Positions 53,324 to 63,118 of a stretch of DNA of 64,000 nucleotides are shown in pieces. Each line of letters begins with the position of its first letter. Within the stretch, counting starts at the first letter, position 1. Below the pieces are notes generated by a model that had not been told where the DNA came from, did not search any database, and saw only the letters and a list, made by a program, of their open reading frames with translations. The translations under genes and the position numbers were made by a program. Origin of the DNA: JBCAXA01 sp039183535 (GTDB lineage: Bacteria; Pseudomonadota; Gammaproteobacteria; Steroidobacterales; Woeseiaceae); assembly GCA_039183535.1 (NCBI GenBank), contig JBCDBO010000005.1, positions 1-64,000 of the forward strand, in the 5' to 3' direction.

Positions 53324-56300
53324 ATGGTAGCGCTGAAATCATCTGTCACGTTGACAGTGGGCACAATCAAAACACCGCGCGTCAGACAGCGGCCTCTACG
53401 GCAGCGAGCGAGTGCCATCTTCGCGGTGAGCGTCGTCATTCTGACAGGCTCAGTTGGCCTCGCACAGGAGGCAGACGATGGTGCAGACGAACTGGAGGAG
53501 ATCGTCGTTACGGGCATCCGTGCCACGGTGAAAAGCACGATCGATATCAAACGTACCTCTACGCAAATCGTCGATGGTTTGTCGTCTGACGAGATTGGCG
53601 ATATTCCGGCGCTTTCCATTGGCGATGCACTTGAGACGATTACTGGGGCGACTGCTCACCAGGAAAACGGTGGTGCCACGGAGCTGTCGATTCGCGGCTT
53701 AGGGCCGTTCCTCGGAACAACGGTGGTCAACGGCCGTGAAGCAACCAATGGTGGCGGTAATCGAGCCGTTAATTTCAGTATTTTCCCGTCGGAGATGTTC
53801 AACAAAATTGCGATTCACAAATCGCAATCGGCGGAATACATCGAAGGCGCGGTGAGTGGTCAAGTTCACCTCGACACCAAAAAGCCACTCGTCTATGGAA
53901 AACGCTTGTTCCAAGCCGATGTAAAAGCCGCCCATAGCCCAGACGAGAGCAATATAACGGGCGGTCAAGACTTCGGTTCACGCGCGACGTTTGCCTACAT
54001 AGACCAATTCGAGTTTGATAGCGGCGCGTTACTTGGCGTGTCCCTCGGTGTTCAAGTAAGGGACGAATCAAACCCTGAGCAGGAGTACACGACGACATCG
54101 GGCCAGGGACGCCTCGAGGCGTGCGAGTTGACTTCGTTCAGTTCCAGCGCGCTGCCAACCGATACCAGCGGGCGCTGTGATGATGGCGCGGCGGGCGTCA
54201 GTAACAACCGGATCCAAGGTCTGATCGATTCAAACCCGAACTACAACTCAGTCGCCGACATACCTTTTGCGTACATCCCGCGTGATCATCGTTATCGTCA
54301 AAACACCACGAGCGATGAGCGCGAGGCCTTGTTTGGCGCCATCCAATTGCAACCTAACGATTGGATGGACGTCACGTTCGACTTCCAATACTCGGAACGC
54401 GATCAGCGAGAGCTTCGCAAAGACCTGCAATGGGGCAGTACACAGGAAGATCTTTCGCTGCTGAGATCAAACCCGGTGACTGGCGTCGTTAGCTCGTCGA
54501 TTTCGGAAACGGTCATCCACTCGTTTACGACCGATTTTCAGCGCTTGGAAGAGTACGGCGGATTCGGGCTAAACGTCGACTTAAGATTGGCGGACAATGT
54601 AACACTCAATCTTGACTATGCCGTATCCGATACGACGCGTACGGAGACGGATTACGAGTTGCGCTTAGGAGCGACCCACGACAACCTCGTTGGCGGTAAT
54701 CGCGATGATTTTACCGTTCAGTTGGATACAAACCGCGGCGAGTCTGGCGTCGCCATCGCGACGATTCTCAATGATGGCGGAAACGGTTTTGAAGTCACCG
54801 ACCCGAGTTACTTTAATGCTAGGGATCGCGCCAGGCTCAGAGCGCGGCAGATTTCGCGTGAGAACACGCTCGACGCGTTTCGCGCGGACCTCGCTTGGCA
54901 GCCGGAGTCAGGCCTGATCCGAACGGTGAAAACGGGGGCGCGCATCTCCTCGATGGAATACTTAACGCTCGGCGGTTTACGCAACGCACCCGGTCAAAGT
55001 CTATTCGAAGACGAAGACTTGGTATCGCCGAATGGCGGTGCCGATAATGCAGTGACCGACGCGATTCTGGGTAACGTTTTGGCGTGTGCAGATCGAAGTT
55101 TTCCGGAGTCTGGTTTTCTGTCGAACGTTAGAGATGGCAATCTTATAACCAACGCGAGCAGTGGCACGACAGTCAATCACTTTGCCACATTCAATTTCGG
55201 TTGTGCCGCAAACGCCCTCTTAACCAACTATGGCGGATTGGCTGGTGTCCAGCTGCAAAACGGCATTACCTCGGGTACGAATGACGTCACTGAAGACACG
55301 CTGGCGTTTTACGTTCAGGCGGACTTTGAAACGGAACTCGCGGGTCTTCCCATTCGCGGTAATGTCGGTGGTCGCTTCGTCGACACCGAGATTACGTCGG
55401 TTGGCTACCGTGGCCCCATCACGGTTGAAGAGATCGACGGGGTTGGCTTTGTTGTCACCGAGGGTGATCCAGGTGTGGCTGGGTTCGAGACCGACACGCA
55501 GACCAACAGCTACCAAGAATTTCTGCCGAGCCTAACCGTTATCGCTGACCTTGATGAGGACTTGATCTTCAGAAGTGGCGTTTATCGGGGCATGTCGCGA
55601 CCAGACCCCAACGCGTTCGGGAATGGCCGCGCGATTCAAGATAACGATGTCGGCAATGCGTTCACAACATTGGCTGAAGCGGTGAACGGCATTAGTGCGA
55701 CTGGTAACCCATTTCTTGAACCAATTATGTCGACCAATGTGGACTTGGGGCTTGAGTGGTATCCGAACGATAGCTCAATGATCGCGGGTCTTGTTTACTG
55801 GAAAGAGTTCAACGGCGGTTTTGAGACGGTCGCCCAACTCGAGACATTTAATCTCGATGGCAACCAAGTGCAAGGGGTTGTCGAAACAACCCAGATCAGT
55901 GACAACGACAGCACGATCACCGGATTCGAGGTGACGCTCATCCACGCGTTCGACTACTTACCTGGATTTTGGAGTGGTTTCGGCGGCAAGTTCAGCTTCA
56001 ACTACGCCGACTCTGACTTTGAGTTCGAGGATCAAAACGGCGGTGACGGGATCGGGGTCACAGTCGATCAAAATACAGGTGCCGTTACCGAAACACCGTT
56101 AATCGGCATTATCCCGCCGGCCAACCTATTCGGTTTGTCACGAAAAGTTAGCTCTACCCAACTGTATTGGAGTAACGACAAATGGTACGTCCAAGCGATT
56201 CATAATCGACGGACGGGTTACTTCCAGCAGTTCATACGTGATGAATTTGGCCGGGTTCGCTACACGCGAGCCAATGAACGACTTGACCTGCGCATTCGCT

Positions 56301-56449
56301 ACAAGATCACCGATAACATCCGCGTGAGTTTTGAGGCGAAAAATATCCTCGATGAGGCACGTGTCGATGATCGCGCTATTGACGGCAATACGTTCCAGGC
56401 GCTGAGCTATGGCCCACGGTTATTTCTCGGTTTAACGGCTAAGTACTAG
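53324..56449 (+). CDS. Large TonB-dependent receptor, predicted alginate oligosaccharide importer
   Basis: A 1041-residue receptor, larger than the other two in this window and of the size common for carbohydrate receptors of marine bacteria. ATG 53324 lies 1 bp after the stop of the lipoprotein gene and has GGAGGAAT upstream. Signal peptide, TonB box (EEIVVTGIR) and plug with SDEIGDIPALSIGDALETI and AHQENGGATELSIRG are those of glycan-type receptors. The barrel ends PRLFLGLTAKY. It is followed by PL7 alginate lyases, so alginate oligosaccharides are the likely cargo, which is inference from context. Confidence 0.92.
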   Translation: MVALKSSVTLTVGTIKTPRVRQRPLRQRASAIFAVSVVILTGSVGLAQEADDGADELEEIVVTGIRATVKSTIDIKRTSTQIVDGLSSDEIGDIPALSIGDALETITGATAHQENGGATELSIRGLGPFLGTTVVNGREATNGGGNRAVNFSIFPSEMFNKIAIHKSQSAEYIEGAVSGQVHLDTKKPLVYGKRLFQADVKAAHSPDESNITGGQDFGSRATFAYIDQFEFDSGALLGVSLGVQVRDESNPEQEYTTTSGQGRLEACELTSFSSSALPTDTSGRCDDGAAGVSNNRIQGLIDSNPNYNSVADIPFAYIPRDHRYRQNTTSDEREALFGAIQLQPNDWMDVTFDFQYSERDQRELRKDLQWGSTQEDLSLLRSNPVTGVVSSSISETVIHSFTTDFQRLEEYGGFGLNVDLRLADNVTLNLDYAVSDTTRTETDYELRLGATHDNLVGGNRDDFTVQLDTNRGESGVAIATILNDGGNGFEVTDPSYFNARDRARLRARQISRENTLDAFRADLAWQPESGLIRTVKTGARISSMEYLTLGGLRNAPGQSLFEDEDLVSPNGGADNAVTDAILGNVLACADRSFPESGFLSNVRDGNLITNASSGTTVNHFATFNFGCAANALLTNYGGLAGVQLQNGITSGTNDVTEDTLAFYVQADFETELAGLPIRGNVGGRFVDTEITSVGYRGPITVEEIDGVGFVVTEGDPGVAGFETDTQTNSYQEFLPSLTVIADLDEDLIFRSGVYRGMSRPDPNAFGNGRAIQDNDVGNAFTTLAEAVNGISATGNPFLEPIMSTNVDLGLEWYPNDSSMIAGLVYWKEFNGGFETVAQLETFNLDGNQVQGVVETTQISDNDSTITGFEVTLIHAFDYLPGFWSGFGGKFSFNYADSDFEFEDQNGGDGIGVTVDQNTGAVTETPLIGIIPPANLFGLSRKVSSTQLYWSNDKWYVQAIHNRRTGYFQQFIRDEFGRVRYTRANERLDLRIRYKITDNIRVSFEAKNILDEARVDDRAIDGNTFQALSYGPRLFLGLTAKY

Positions 56450-56464
56450 CGAGTAACTGCGGCG

Positions 56465-56492
56465 CCCAGCGACAAGCTAGATTGTCGCTGGG
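56465..56492. other. Perfect intergenic hairpin after the receptor gene
   Basis: CCCAGCGACAA (56465-56475) pairs with TTGTCGCTGGG (56482-56492) over a six-base loop, an 11-bp perfect stem. No T-run follows, so it is not a standard terminator. It lies between the receptor and lyase genes and may adjust expression by stabilising the upstream message or attenuating the downstream one. Confidence 0.7.
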
Positions 56493-56508
56493 CTATGAGG
56501 CATATCGT

Positions 56509-57573
56509 ATGCGGTGTTTTTTCGCGTTATCGGCATTCAGTCTTTTCATGCCGTCTGTCGTTTGGGCGGAGTTGCCGGCCGATAGATTTGACCTAAAGTT
56601 CTGGAAGCTCTCGCTGCCGTTAGATGATAACAACGACGGTAAGGTTGATGAGGTAGGGGTTCGATCGCTCCGAACATTTTCTCACCCCGAGTTTTTTTAT
56701 CTTGATGAGGCGGGCAACCTTGTCTTTACGGCGCCGAACAAGGCGCAGACGACCCAAGGCTCAACGAATACGCGCAGCGAGTTACGACAGATGCTGCGTG
56801 GAAAGAACAAAAACATCGGTACTCACGACCCTAAGAACAACTTCGCCCTAAAAGCGCATCGCCGGTCTCGCATGTTCGCCGCGGTAGGTGGACAACTAGA
56901 AGCGACACTAAAAGTGCTGCACGTCGCGCGCAACGCCAAACATATCGACAAGAAGCCGGCGTACTCGGTCGTCGTTGGACAGATTCACGCCGATAAAGAC
57001 CAAGCTGTTATCAACCGCGGTAAGGGTTTTGGGTGGGGCAATGAGCCCATCAAGATTTACTTTAAAAAGTGGCCGGATCACGCGACCGGTTCGGTGTTCT
57101 GGACGTACGAGCGGAACCTCCCAAAAGACGACCCAGACAGAACAGATATTGCGTACCCCGTATGGGGCAACACGTGGGAAGATCCTGAGGACCCTGGTGC
57201 GGAAGGTATCGCGCTTGGGCAATGGTTTAACTACAACATCAATGTGCATCGCAACACGATGTATTTGACATTCCGCACAGCCGATCCAGCGCGAACTGTC
57301 ACCTACCAAATCGACCTCTCCAACAACATCGACGCGGACGGTAACGTCGATGAAAAAGACCACACGAAGGGGTATTCCGGTGACGCACTGTACTTCAAAG
57401 CCGGTGCTTACAATCAATGCAGTACGGTCGACAAGGACGGTGTTTGGTACGCGGGTTGTCAAGGTACTGGCGACTGGGAGGTTGATAAGACCAATGGTGA
57501 TTACACCGCCGTCGCTTTCCGGCGAATTCAGGTTACGGGTTCTGTCGATCCGAAAAAGCGTCGTCAACCATAG
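56509..57573 (+). CDS. Alginate lyase, polysaccharide lyase family 7
   Basis: A 354-residue secreted enzyme that cleaves alginate by beta-elimination. The signal peptide (FFALSAFSLFMPSVVWA) precedes a PL7 beta-jelly-roll. The three family motifs are present: TRSELRQML near residue 85, VVGQIHAD near 155 and YFKAGAYNQ near 290; their Arg, Gln, His and Tyr residues form the active site. ATG 56509 has GAGG upstream; a TTG at 56482 inside the hairpin is less likely. It ends 15 bp before the second lyase gene. Confidence 0.93.
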   Translation: MRCFFALSAFSLFMPSVVWAELPADRFDLKFWKLSLPLDDNNDGKVDEVGVRSLRTFSHPEFFYLDEAGNLVFTAPNKAQTTQGSTNTRSELRQMLRGKNKNIGTHDPKNNFALKAHRRSRMFAAVGGQLEATLKVLHVARNAKHIDKKPAYSVVVGQIHADKDQAVINRGKGFGWGNEPIKIYFKKWPDHATGSVFWTYERNLPKDDPDRTDIAYPVWGNTWEDPEDPGAEGIALGQWFNYNINVHRNTMYLTFRTADPARTVTYQIDLSNNIDADGNVDEKDHTKGYSGDALYFKAGAYNQCSTVDKDGVWYAGCQGTGDWEVDKTNGDYTAVAFRRIQVTGSVDPKKRRQP

Positions 57574-57588
57574 CGGTCTGAAGTACGC

Positions 57589-59058
57589 GTGCTTAGCAGC
57601 CCTCGAATCGTCTTTGTCATCGGTCTGGTAGTCATCGCAGGCTGTGGCGGGGGTGGCGGCTCGTCGCGCACTGTTGTGCCTATGCCCACACCGGCCCCTC
57701 CGCCACCACCGGTAAATACGACCTGCTTGGGTACGCACCTTATCAATGTTGTTGCGGCAACCGATGATGGGCAAAGCGTGGCCGGTAATGGGCCGGATAA
57801 TGCGATCGACGATGATTTCGACAACGCGTCACGGTGGGAAGCACCCGGTGACTCGCGGTCGTTAACGTTGGATCTCGGGGCTCGGCACTTGGTCCGTGAG
57901 GTTGGTATCGCCTGGTTCCAAGGCGATCAACGCAGTGCGATGTTCAGCGTGTCGAGCTCCGAAGACGGAACCACGTTCGTTCCGTTGCTGACCAATCAGC
58001 AATCGTCAGGTGAGACGCAAAGCTTCGAGCGCTACGATACGCCTGATACACCGGCGCGCTACCTACGCATCGACAACTTCGGTAACTCGCTGAATACCGA
58101 CAACGCCATCATTGAGGGAACGGCCTTCGGTTGTCCTTTGGATATGCCGGATCCGTTATTCGAGCCCAGTAACGTAACGGCCGCCGACTTCGCGCTCGAT
58201 CCGACACAGGCGCCGGGAGAAAACTTTGAGTTACTAAGCTGGAAGCTCGATACCCCCGCTGATCTTGACGGCAACGGTATTGGCGATACCGCCAGCGAGA
58301 CCGATCTCGATGGCGGTTTCGCGGATGGGTTTTTCTTCACCGGTACGGATGGCGGCATGGTGTTTCGGTCGACGATTGCGGGTGAGAAGACGTCGGCGAA
58401 TACGCGTTTTACGCGCTCGGAACTGCGCGAGATGCTGCGACGCGGCAATACCGGCATCAGTACGCGTGGCGTAAACCGCAATAACTGGTTGCTCGGGTAT
58501 CAACCGGACCCTGGGATCGCGATCGGTGGCCGTAACGGTGTGCTGCGCGCGACGCTCGCAGTCAATCACGTGACTGAGACGGGCGATCGCGGTCAGCTGG
58601 GTCGCGTGATCATCGGGCAAATTCATGCGGAAAGTGATGAGCCGATCCGCCTCTACTATCGCAAATACCCCGAAAACGAGCGTGGATTTGTCTACTTCGC
58701 GCACGAAATTCGTAACGCAGACGATATCTACTTCCCTGTGCTGGGCCCTGTTAATACGAACATCGACAATGCACCGACTGACGACAGAAATCCCGTCAAC
58801 GGTATCGCGCTGGACGAGATTTTTTCGTACGAAATCACCCAGCGTGGCTCTCGAATCGACGTACTCCTGCGGCGCGGTGACCGCACCGGTCCGGTTATTG
58901 GGCACAATTACGTCGATATGCAGGACCGAAACAGCGGCTACGACGTGCCCCAAGAATGGATGTACTTCAAAGCTGGGGCTTATACACAAAACAGCACGGG
59001 TGATGGGTCCGACTTTGATCAGGTGACGTTCTATGCACTGCAGAATAGTCACGACTAG
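57589..59058 (+). CDS. Alginate lyase PL7 with F5/8 type C carbohydrate-binding domain, lipoprotein
   Basis: A 489-residue lipoprotein: signal with lipobox near residue 19 (VVIAGC), a Pro-rich linker, then a discoidin-like (F5/8 type C, CBM32-type) domain at about 45-180 and a PL7 catalytic domain from about 200. Catalytic motifs are FTRSELREML near 270, VIIGQIHAE near 345 and YFKAGAYTQN near 460. The start is GTG 57589, 15 bp after the first lyase. The binding domain probably holds the enzyme on alginate at the surface while the other lyase acts in the periplasm or medium. Confidence 0.93.
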   Translation: MLSSPRIVFVIGLVVIAGCGGGGGSSRTVVPMPTPAPPPPPVNTTCLGTHLINVVAATDDGQSVAGNGPDNAIDDDFDNASRWEAPGDSRSLTLDLGARHLVREVGIAWFQGDQRSAMFSVSSSEDGTTFVPLLTNQQSSGETQSFERYDTPDTPARYLRIDNFGNSLNTDNAIIEGTAFGCPLDMPDPLFEPSNVTAADFALDPTQAPGENFELLSWKLDTPADLDGNGIGDTASETDLDGGFADGFFFTGTDGGMVFRSTIAGEKTSANTRFTRSELREMLRRGNTGISTRGVNRNNWLLGYQPDPGIAIGGRNGVLRATLAVNHVTETGDRGQLGRVIIGQIHAESDEPIRLYYRKYPENERGFVYFAHEIRNADDIYFPVLGPVNTNIDNAPTDDRNPVNGIALDEIFSYEITQRGSRIDVLLRRGDRTGPVIGHNYVDMQDRNSGYDVPQEWMYFKAGAYTQNSTGDGSDFDQVTFYALQNSHD

Positions 59059-59151
59059 CCGTCGGATTCCTTTCTTGCCGTTCGATGTCTGCAATACGGG
59101 ACGAGGACGCGAAAGCCGTTAGCGCATATCAAAATACGCTATCGTCAGCGC

Positions 59152-60039
59152 ATGACGCTGGCACGTATTTCATCGGTTACCTATCAAACTCGAGATATCG
59201 CGACGACGGTGGCGGCGATCAAGGAGTACTTTGCCTATCGAGTTGTCGCCCAGGGCGAGGTCGACGAGCCATTCGCTGAGGCTTGGCGCGCACCGGCACT
59301 GTTCGGTGCGGCTTGCGTCATCATGCAGCCGGTTAGCGGTACCAACTTCTATTTGCGGTTCATTGAGGCGTCAGCGTCGGCAGATTACGCGCCGCTAATG
59401 ACGTTTGGATGGAACGCGGCTGAGCTACTCGTTGATGATGTTTACGCGCTTGCCGATCGACTGGCGTCGTCACCGTTTCAGATACTCGGCGGGCCGCGCG
59501 ACTTACTCGGTAACGGCACGGCGGTGGCTCTGCAGGTGAGAGGCCCGGGCGATGAGGTTTTCTATTTGACGCAGATCAGCGGCAAACGGATGCAGGCGAC
59601 TTACGGCGCAGCTGTATGCCCTGTTGATCGACTGTTCATCGCCGTGCTCGGCGTTCAAGATCACGCGGTATCGCGATCGTTCTACCGGGAACTCGGTGCC
59701 GGTATTACGCGGCCACGACGGTTTCCGATTCGGGTAATTTCGAACGCGCATGGATTGGATCCGGATTCATCCCGGTATTTGATCGGTGGCGCCTGTCTCG
59801 ACGAGCAGTACCGCATCGAGATTGATGCGTATCCAAATTCCGCGATTGCTCGGCCAATTAAGCCCGGCGGTTTTCCACCCGGTCTTGGATTGGTCAGTAT
59901 CGACACGCCGTCACTCGATGTGTTTGCGGCGGATTTTGATGTGGTGCAGGGCGATGACTCGGCCCCGTATTTCGGTGCGCGATTCGTCCGGATCGTAGGC
60001 CCAGACAACGAGTGGCTTGAGTTGATCGAGCGTTCCTAG
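59152..60039 (+). CDS. VOC-family (glyoxalase/dioxygenase fold) protein
   Basis: A 295-residue protein containing two VOC beta-alpha-beta-beta-beta modules, near residues 5-135 and 155-290. A set of potential metal ligands can be suggested (such as Glu in the WLELIERS end), but no complete canonical triad is obvious. ATG 59152 begins TLARISSVTYQTRDI. The stop lies 4 bp inside the convergent MFS gene. Substrate unknown. It could be in a catabolic set with the genes to its right, but they are on the other strand. Confidence 0.82.
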   Translation: MTLARISSVTYQTRDIATTVAAIKEYFAYRVVAQGEVDEPFAEAWRAPALFGAACVIMQPVSGTNFYLRFIEASASADYAPLMTFGWNAAELLVDDVYALADRLASSPFQILGGPRDLLGNGTAVALQVRGPGDEVFYLTQISGKRMQATYGAAVCPVDRLFIAVLGVQDHAVSRSFYRELGAGITRPRRFPIRVISNAHGLDPDSSRYLIGGACLDEQYRIEIDAYPNSAIARPIKPGGFPPGLGLVSIDTPSLDVFAADFDVVQGDDSAPYFGARFVRIVGPDNEWLELIERS

Positions 60040-61271
60040 GTGGCAGGCTTCGCTGGGCTACGCGATTGTAAACGTTGCAGTACGATGAAGCCGATCAGCG
60101 ACAATGCAGCAAAGCCCAAGTACATTAGAAACACACCGTCGTAGCTACCCGTCGTATCGCTGATACGCCCAGCGATGGGCGCACTGGGAGCCGTTAGTGG
60201 AATGTGCATGGGGTTCTGTACGCCGATTGCGCGACCGAAATTGCTAGCGCCAAAGGTTCCGGCAATCACCGATGTCCACAGCGGGGTTACGCCGCCGGTG
60301 CCCAGTCCAACCAGTAGCGCCGCGAGCATGACGCCGCTGTAGTCCTTTTGCGTTAAGAACACGAGCATCGATGCCATCATTAGCCCGATTGTCGTCAGTG
60401 CAGCGGGGCGAACGCCGGCGCGGTCAACAACATAACCGATCGCGATCTTGCCACCGAACGAGCATACCGCGATAACTGAGTACAGCAGTGCCGTCTGCTC
60501 GGTCGTAAAGCCTAGGTCTTTCGCGTGCAGGCTGAGGTTCGCCAGCATGCCGAGCGTGATCGCTAGCAGCGACCCAGAAAACAGCGTCTGCGCATAGGTG
60601 ACCGGGTTCTTCAGTAATCGCGGAATCGTCCAATCGATACGGCTGTTTGGCGTTTTTACGGCACGTTCGCCGAGCGCCTGTAAACCGCGATCGGCTGGAT
60701 AATTAACAAGTACTCGCAGAAAAACCGGCGCCAGTAACATCAGCCCAACCCCGGCCGCGATGAGGCCGGTACGCCAACCATAGGTTAAGAACAGGTACGT
60801 CATCACCGGCGGCAACAAGAACCCGCCGATGGAGCTGCCTGCTACTGAGATACCCAGTCCGAGTCCCCGGCGCTCGTGGAACCAGCGCGAGATCAGCGCC
60901 GAGCTCGGTAACACCCCGAGCGCCAGCACGCCGAACGGGATTAAGGTTGCGAATAGGAGCCAGATGATCTCGAGCTTCGGTGCCAGACCGACGAGCACAA
61001 GACCGAGTCCAGCCGAAAACGTACCGATAGCGACGAAATGGCGTGCTGAGCGTTTGTCGGTCCAAGTCCCCATGAACGGGAACATGATATTGACGGCTAC
61101 CGAAACACAGGTCTCGATCAGCGTGATGCGGGCGCGACTTGCGCCGAAATAGTCTTCGAACGTCGATGTGTACAGCCCCATCGACCAGAAAATGAGGCCG
61201 CCCTGCAGTGCGTTGCCGAGCGTACCCATCGCAACGATGTTCCAGCCGTAGAACCTCCGTGTCGCCATCAC
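60036..61271 (-). CDS. MFS transporter
   Basis: A 411-residue carrier with 12 membrane segments, of the monocarboxylate/oxalate-formate-like MFS branch. The early part is GWNIVAMGTLGNALQGGLIFWSMG and the intracellular loop after the fourth segment holds LISRWFHERRGLGLGISVAGSS. The C-terminal end overlaps the VOC gene by 4 bp. It starts at ATG 61271, 48 bp from the divergent gene at 61319. Probable substrate is a small organic acid, by family resemblance. Confidence 0.88.
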   Translation of the reverse strand: MMATRRFYGWNIVAMGTLGNALQGGLIFWSMGLYTSTFEDYFGASRARITLIETCVSVAVNIMFPFMGTWTDKRSARHFVAIGTFSAGLGLVLVGLAPKLEIIWLLFATLIPFGVLALGVLPSSALISRWFHERRGLGLGISVAGSSIGGFLLPPVMTYLFLTYGWRTGLIAAGVGLMLLAPVFLRVLVNYPADRGLQALGERAVKTPNSRIDWTIPRLLKNPVTYAQTLFSGSLLAITLGMLANLSLHAKDLGFTTEQTALLYSVIAVCSFGGKIAIGYVVDRAGVRPAALTTIGLMMASMLVFLTQKDYSGVMLAALLVGLGTGGVTPLWTSVIAGTFGASNFGRAIGVQNPMHIPLTAPSAPIAGRISDTTGSYDGVFLMYLGFAALSLIGFIVLQRLQSRSPAKPAT

Positions 61272-61318
61272 GTTGTTCTCCGTTTATGCTGTTGTCCATA
61301 GAGGCCGGGAGACCGACA

Positions 61319-62092
61319 GTGGTACCGCATGAGACCATAACCGGGCGAATTCTGTACACCAGTCGTAAGCCGGATCGACTCGGCGCCGAACGCGGCCGTG
61401 AGTATTTCACAATCACGAAGCACCGTGATGGCCGCCGTTCGTTGCGAGCGCACTGCCAAATCGATGATGCGCCAAACGTAATGCGGGACGTGACACTGAC
61501 GCTCGATAAACAGTGGATCACGCGCAATGCCCACGTGATGCTGAGCGTAGGCGACGCTGCCATGGGATCGACATGGTATCGCTTCATGGACACGTACGCC
61601 GAATGCGAAGGATGGACCAGCGAGCGAGGCCGCTTTACGGATCGTGTTGACTACGACCGGCCGCGCGATCTTTTTGGTGCGCACCCGATCCAAGGTGACG
61701 CGTGGCATCTTCATTCGGTGGATCGTTCTCATGGACCTACTATCAAAGTGTTTGATCGATTCCTGATGTCGTCATCCGACCACCGCGGTGCCACGGGTCC
61801 CGAGCTCATTTGGCATGACGCCGGCATGCGCGTCGAGTACGTCGGCGAAGAGCGTATAACGGTCGCTGCGGGAACATTCGACGCCTTTCATTTCTGTTAT
61901 GGCGAGCGCGGCAGCACCGCGCCGGGCTCGAACGAAACCGGTGAGCATCCGCCGTACGAGGTGTGGACCACAGCCGATGGTGATTTCATCCTTCTGAAAG
62001 CGCATGTTACTGGTTACATGATGACGCATTACGAGTTGACCGAGCTCAACCGGCTACCGGCAGACGAAGGCGGATCGGTAAACGGTCGATAA
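61319..62092 (+). CDS. Conserved protein of unknown function
   Basis: A 257-residue soluble protein, no signal or membrane segment. Recognisable blocks are RSLRAHCQIDDAPNVMRDVTLTLD, DRSHGPTIKVFDRFLMSSSDHRGATGP and RITVAAGTFDAFHF, the last resembling DUF3108-like beta proteins. The start is GTG 61319 with GGGAG seven bases upstream; ATG 61286 is the alternative. It is divergent from the MFS gene and convergent with the oxidoreductase gene at 62101, only 8 bp apart. The function is unknown. Confidence 0.7.
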   Translation: MVPHETITGRILYTSRKPDRLGAERGREYFTITKHRDGRRSLRAHCQIDDAPNVMRDVTLTLDKQWITRNAHVMLSVGDAAMGSTWYRFMDTYAECEGWTSERGRFTDRVDYDRPRDLFGAHPIQGDAWHLHSVDRSHGPTIKVFDRFLMSSSDHRGATGPELIWHDAGMRVEYVGEERITVAAGTFDAFHFCYGERGSTAPGSNETGEHPPYEVWTTADGDFILLKAHVTGYMMTHYELTELNRLPADEGGSVNGR

Positions 62093-62100
62093 CACAGCGC

Positions 62101-63072
62101 TCATCGCTTCACCTCAAGGACTACCTTCCCGAAATGTTTGCGTTCGTCGATCATTGCGTGAGCACGCACAACGTCTTGTAACGGCAGTACCGTGTCGACC
62201 ACTGCCTTAAACCGGCCATCGGCAAAGCGCGGTAGCGCGTAGTCACGAAAGTGCACCATCGTCTGCGATATGAACGCGGGACTCGTCGAGATACTCATCG
62301 ACAGGAGCTGCAGGTTGCGGATGCCGATGTTCAGATTAAAGTGTACGTCGCGGCCACCGGTGCTCCCGAACATCACCACGCGGCCGTCCATGCCCATCGA
62401 TGCGAGTAACTGGCTCGCTGTCTCCTCGCCGATGGTCATTAAGCTGATATTAACGCCGGCGTCGTCGGTCAACTTAAGGATTCGGTCGCTGACCGATTCA
62501 TTGCGGTAGTTAATGGCGAGATCGACACCAAAGCCACGTGCGGTGTCGAGTTTGTCATCACGACTCGCTGTGCCAACAACCCAACAGCCGGCTTCTTTGG
62601 CGATCTGTACGGCGGCACTGCCGACACTGCCGCCGACCGCTTCAACCAACACCCGTTCCTGCGCTTGTAGGTTCGCGACGGTGTAGAGCGCATGCCATGC
62701 TGTTAGCCAGCCAACTGGGATGGCCGCCCCTTCGATGAAACTGATGCTGTCGGGCAACGGCAATACGTGTGCTTCGTCGAACAGCACTTGCTCAGCATGG
62801 CAGCCGCGAGCGCGGCCAAAGACTCGGTCACCGATGGCAATATTGGTTACACCATCGCCGGTCGCCGTGACAACGCCAGCGCCCTCCATGCCCATGACAA
62901 ACGGCAGCGGTTGGCCACTGTAGGTGCCGGCGCGCATTCGTGTTTCGGCGAAATTAATTCCGCTCGCATAGACATCGACGAGCACCTGACCGGGACCGGC
63001 GTTGAGGTCGGGTAACCGCTCCCAAACCATGACTTCAGGTCCACCGAATTCACGCACATTAAAACCGTACAT
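62101..63072 (-). CDS. Zinc-free MDR oxidoreductase (quinone oxidoreductase-like)
   Basis: A 323-residue medium-chain dehydrogenase/reductase. The N-terminal GroES-like domain lacks the usual zinc ligands. The Rossmann motif is VEAVGGSVGSAAVQIAKEAG near residue 142. That pattern places it with NADPH:quinone reductase or enoyl reductase-like members. GAAGGA precedes ATG 63072. It is 46 bp downstream of the partial MFS gene on the same strand and may form a two-gene unit with it. The substrate is not known. Confidence 0.9.
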   Translation of the reverse strand: MYGFNVREFGGPEVMVWERLPDLNAGPGQVLVDVYASGINFAETRMRAGTYSGQPLPFVMGMEGAGVVTATGDGVTNIAIGDRVFGRARGCHAEQVLFDEAHVLPLPDSISFIEGAAIPVGWLTAWHALYTVANLQAQERVLVEAVGGSVGSAAVQIAKEAGCWVVGTASRDDKLDTARGFGVDLAINYRNESVSDRILKLTDDAGVNISLMTIGEETASQLLASMGMDGRVVMFGSTGGRDVHFNLNIGIRNLQLLSMSISTSPAFISQTMVHFRDYALPRFADGRFKAVVDTVLPLQDVVRAHAMIDERKHFGKVVLEVKR

Positions 63073-63118
63073 CGTGTTTCCTTCGCGTAATGCCGCTCTG
63101 TTTACGGGTCATGGGTTG

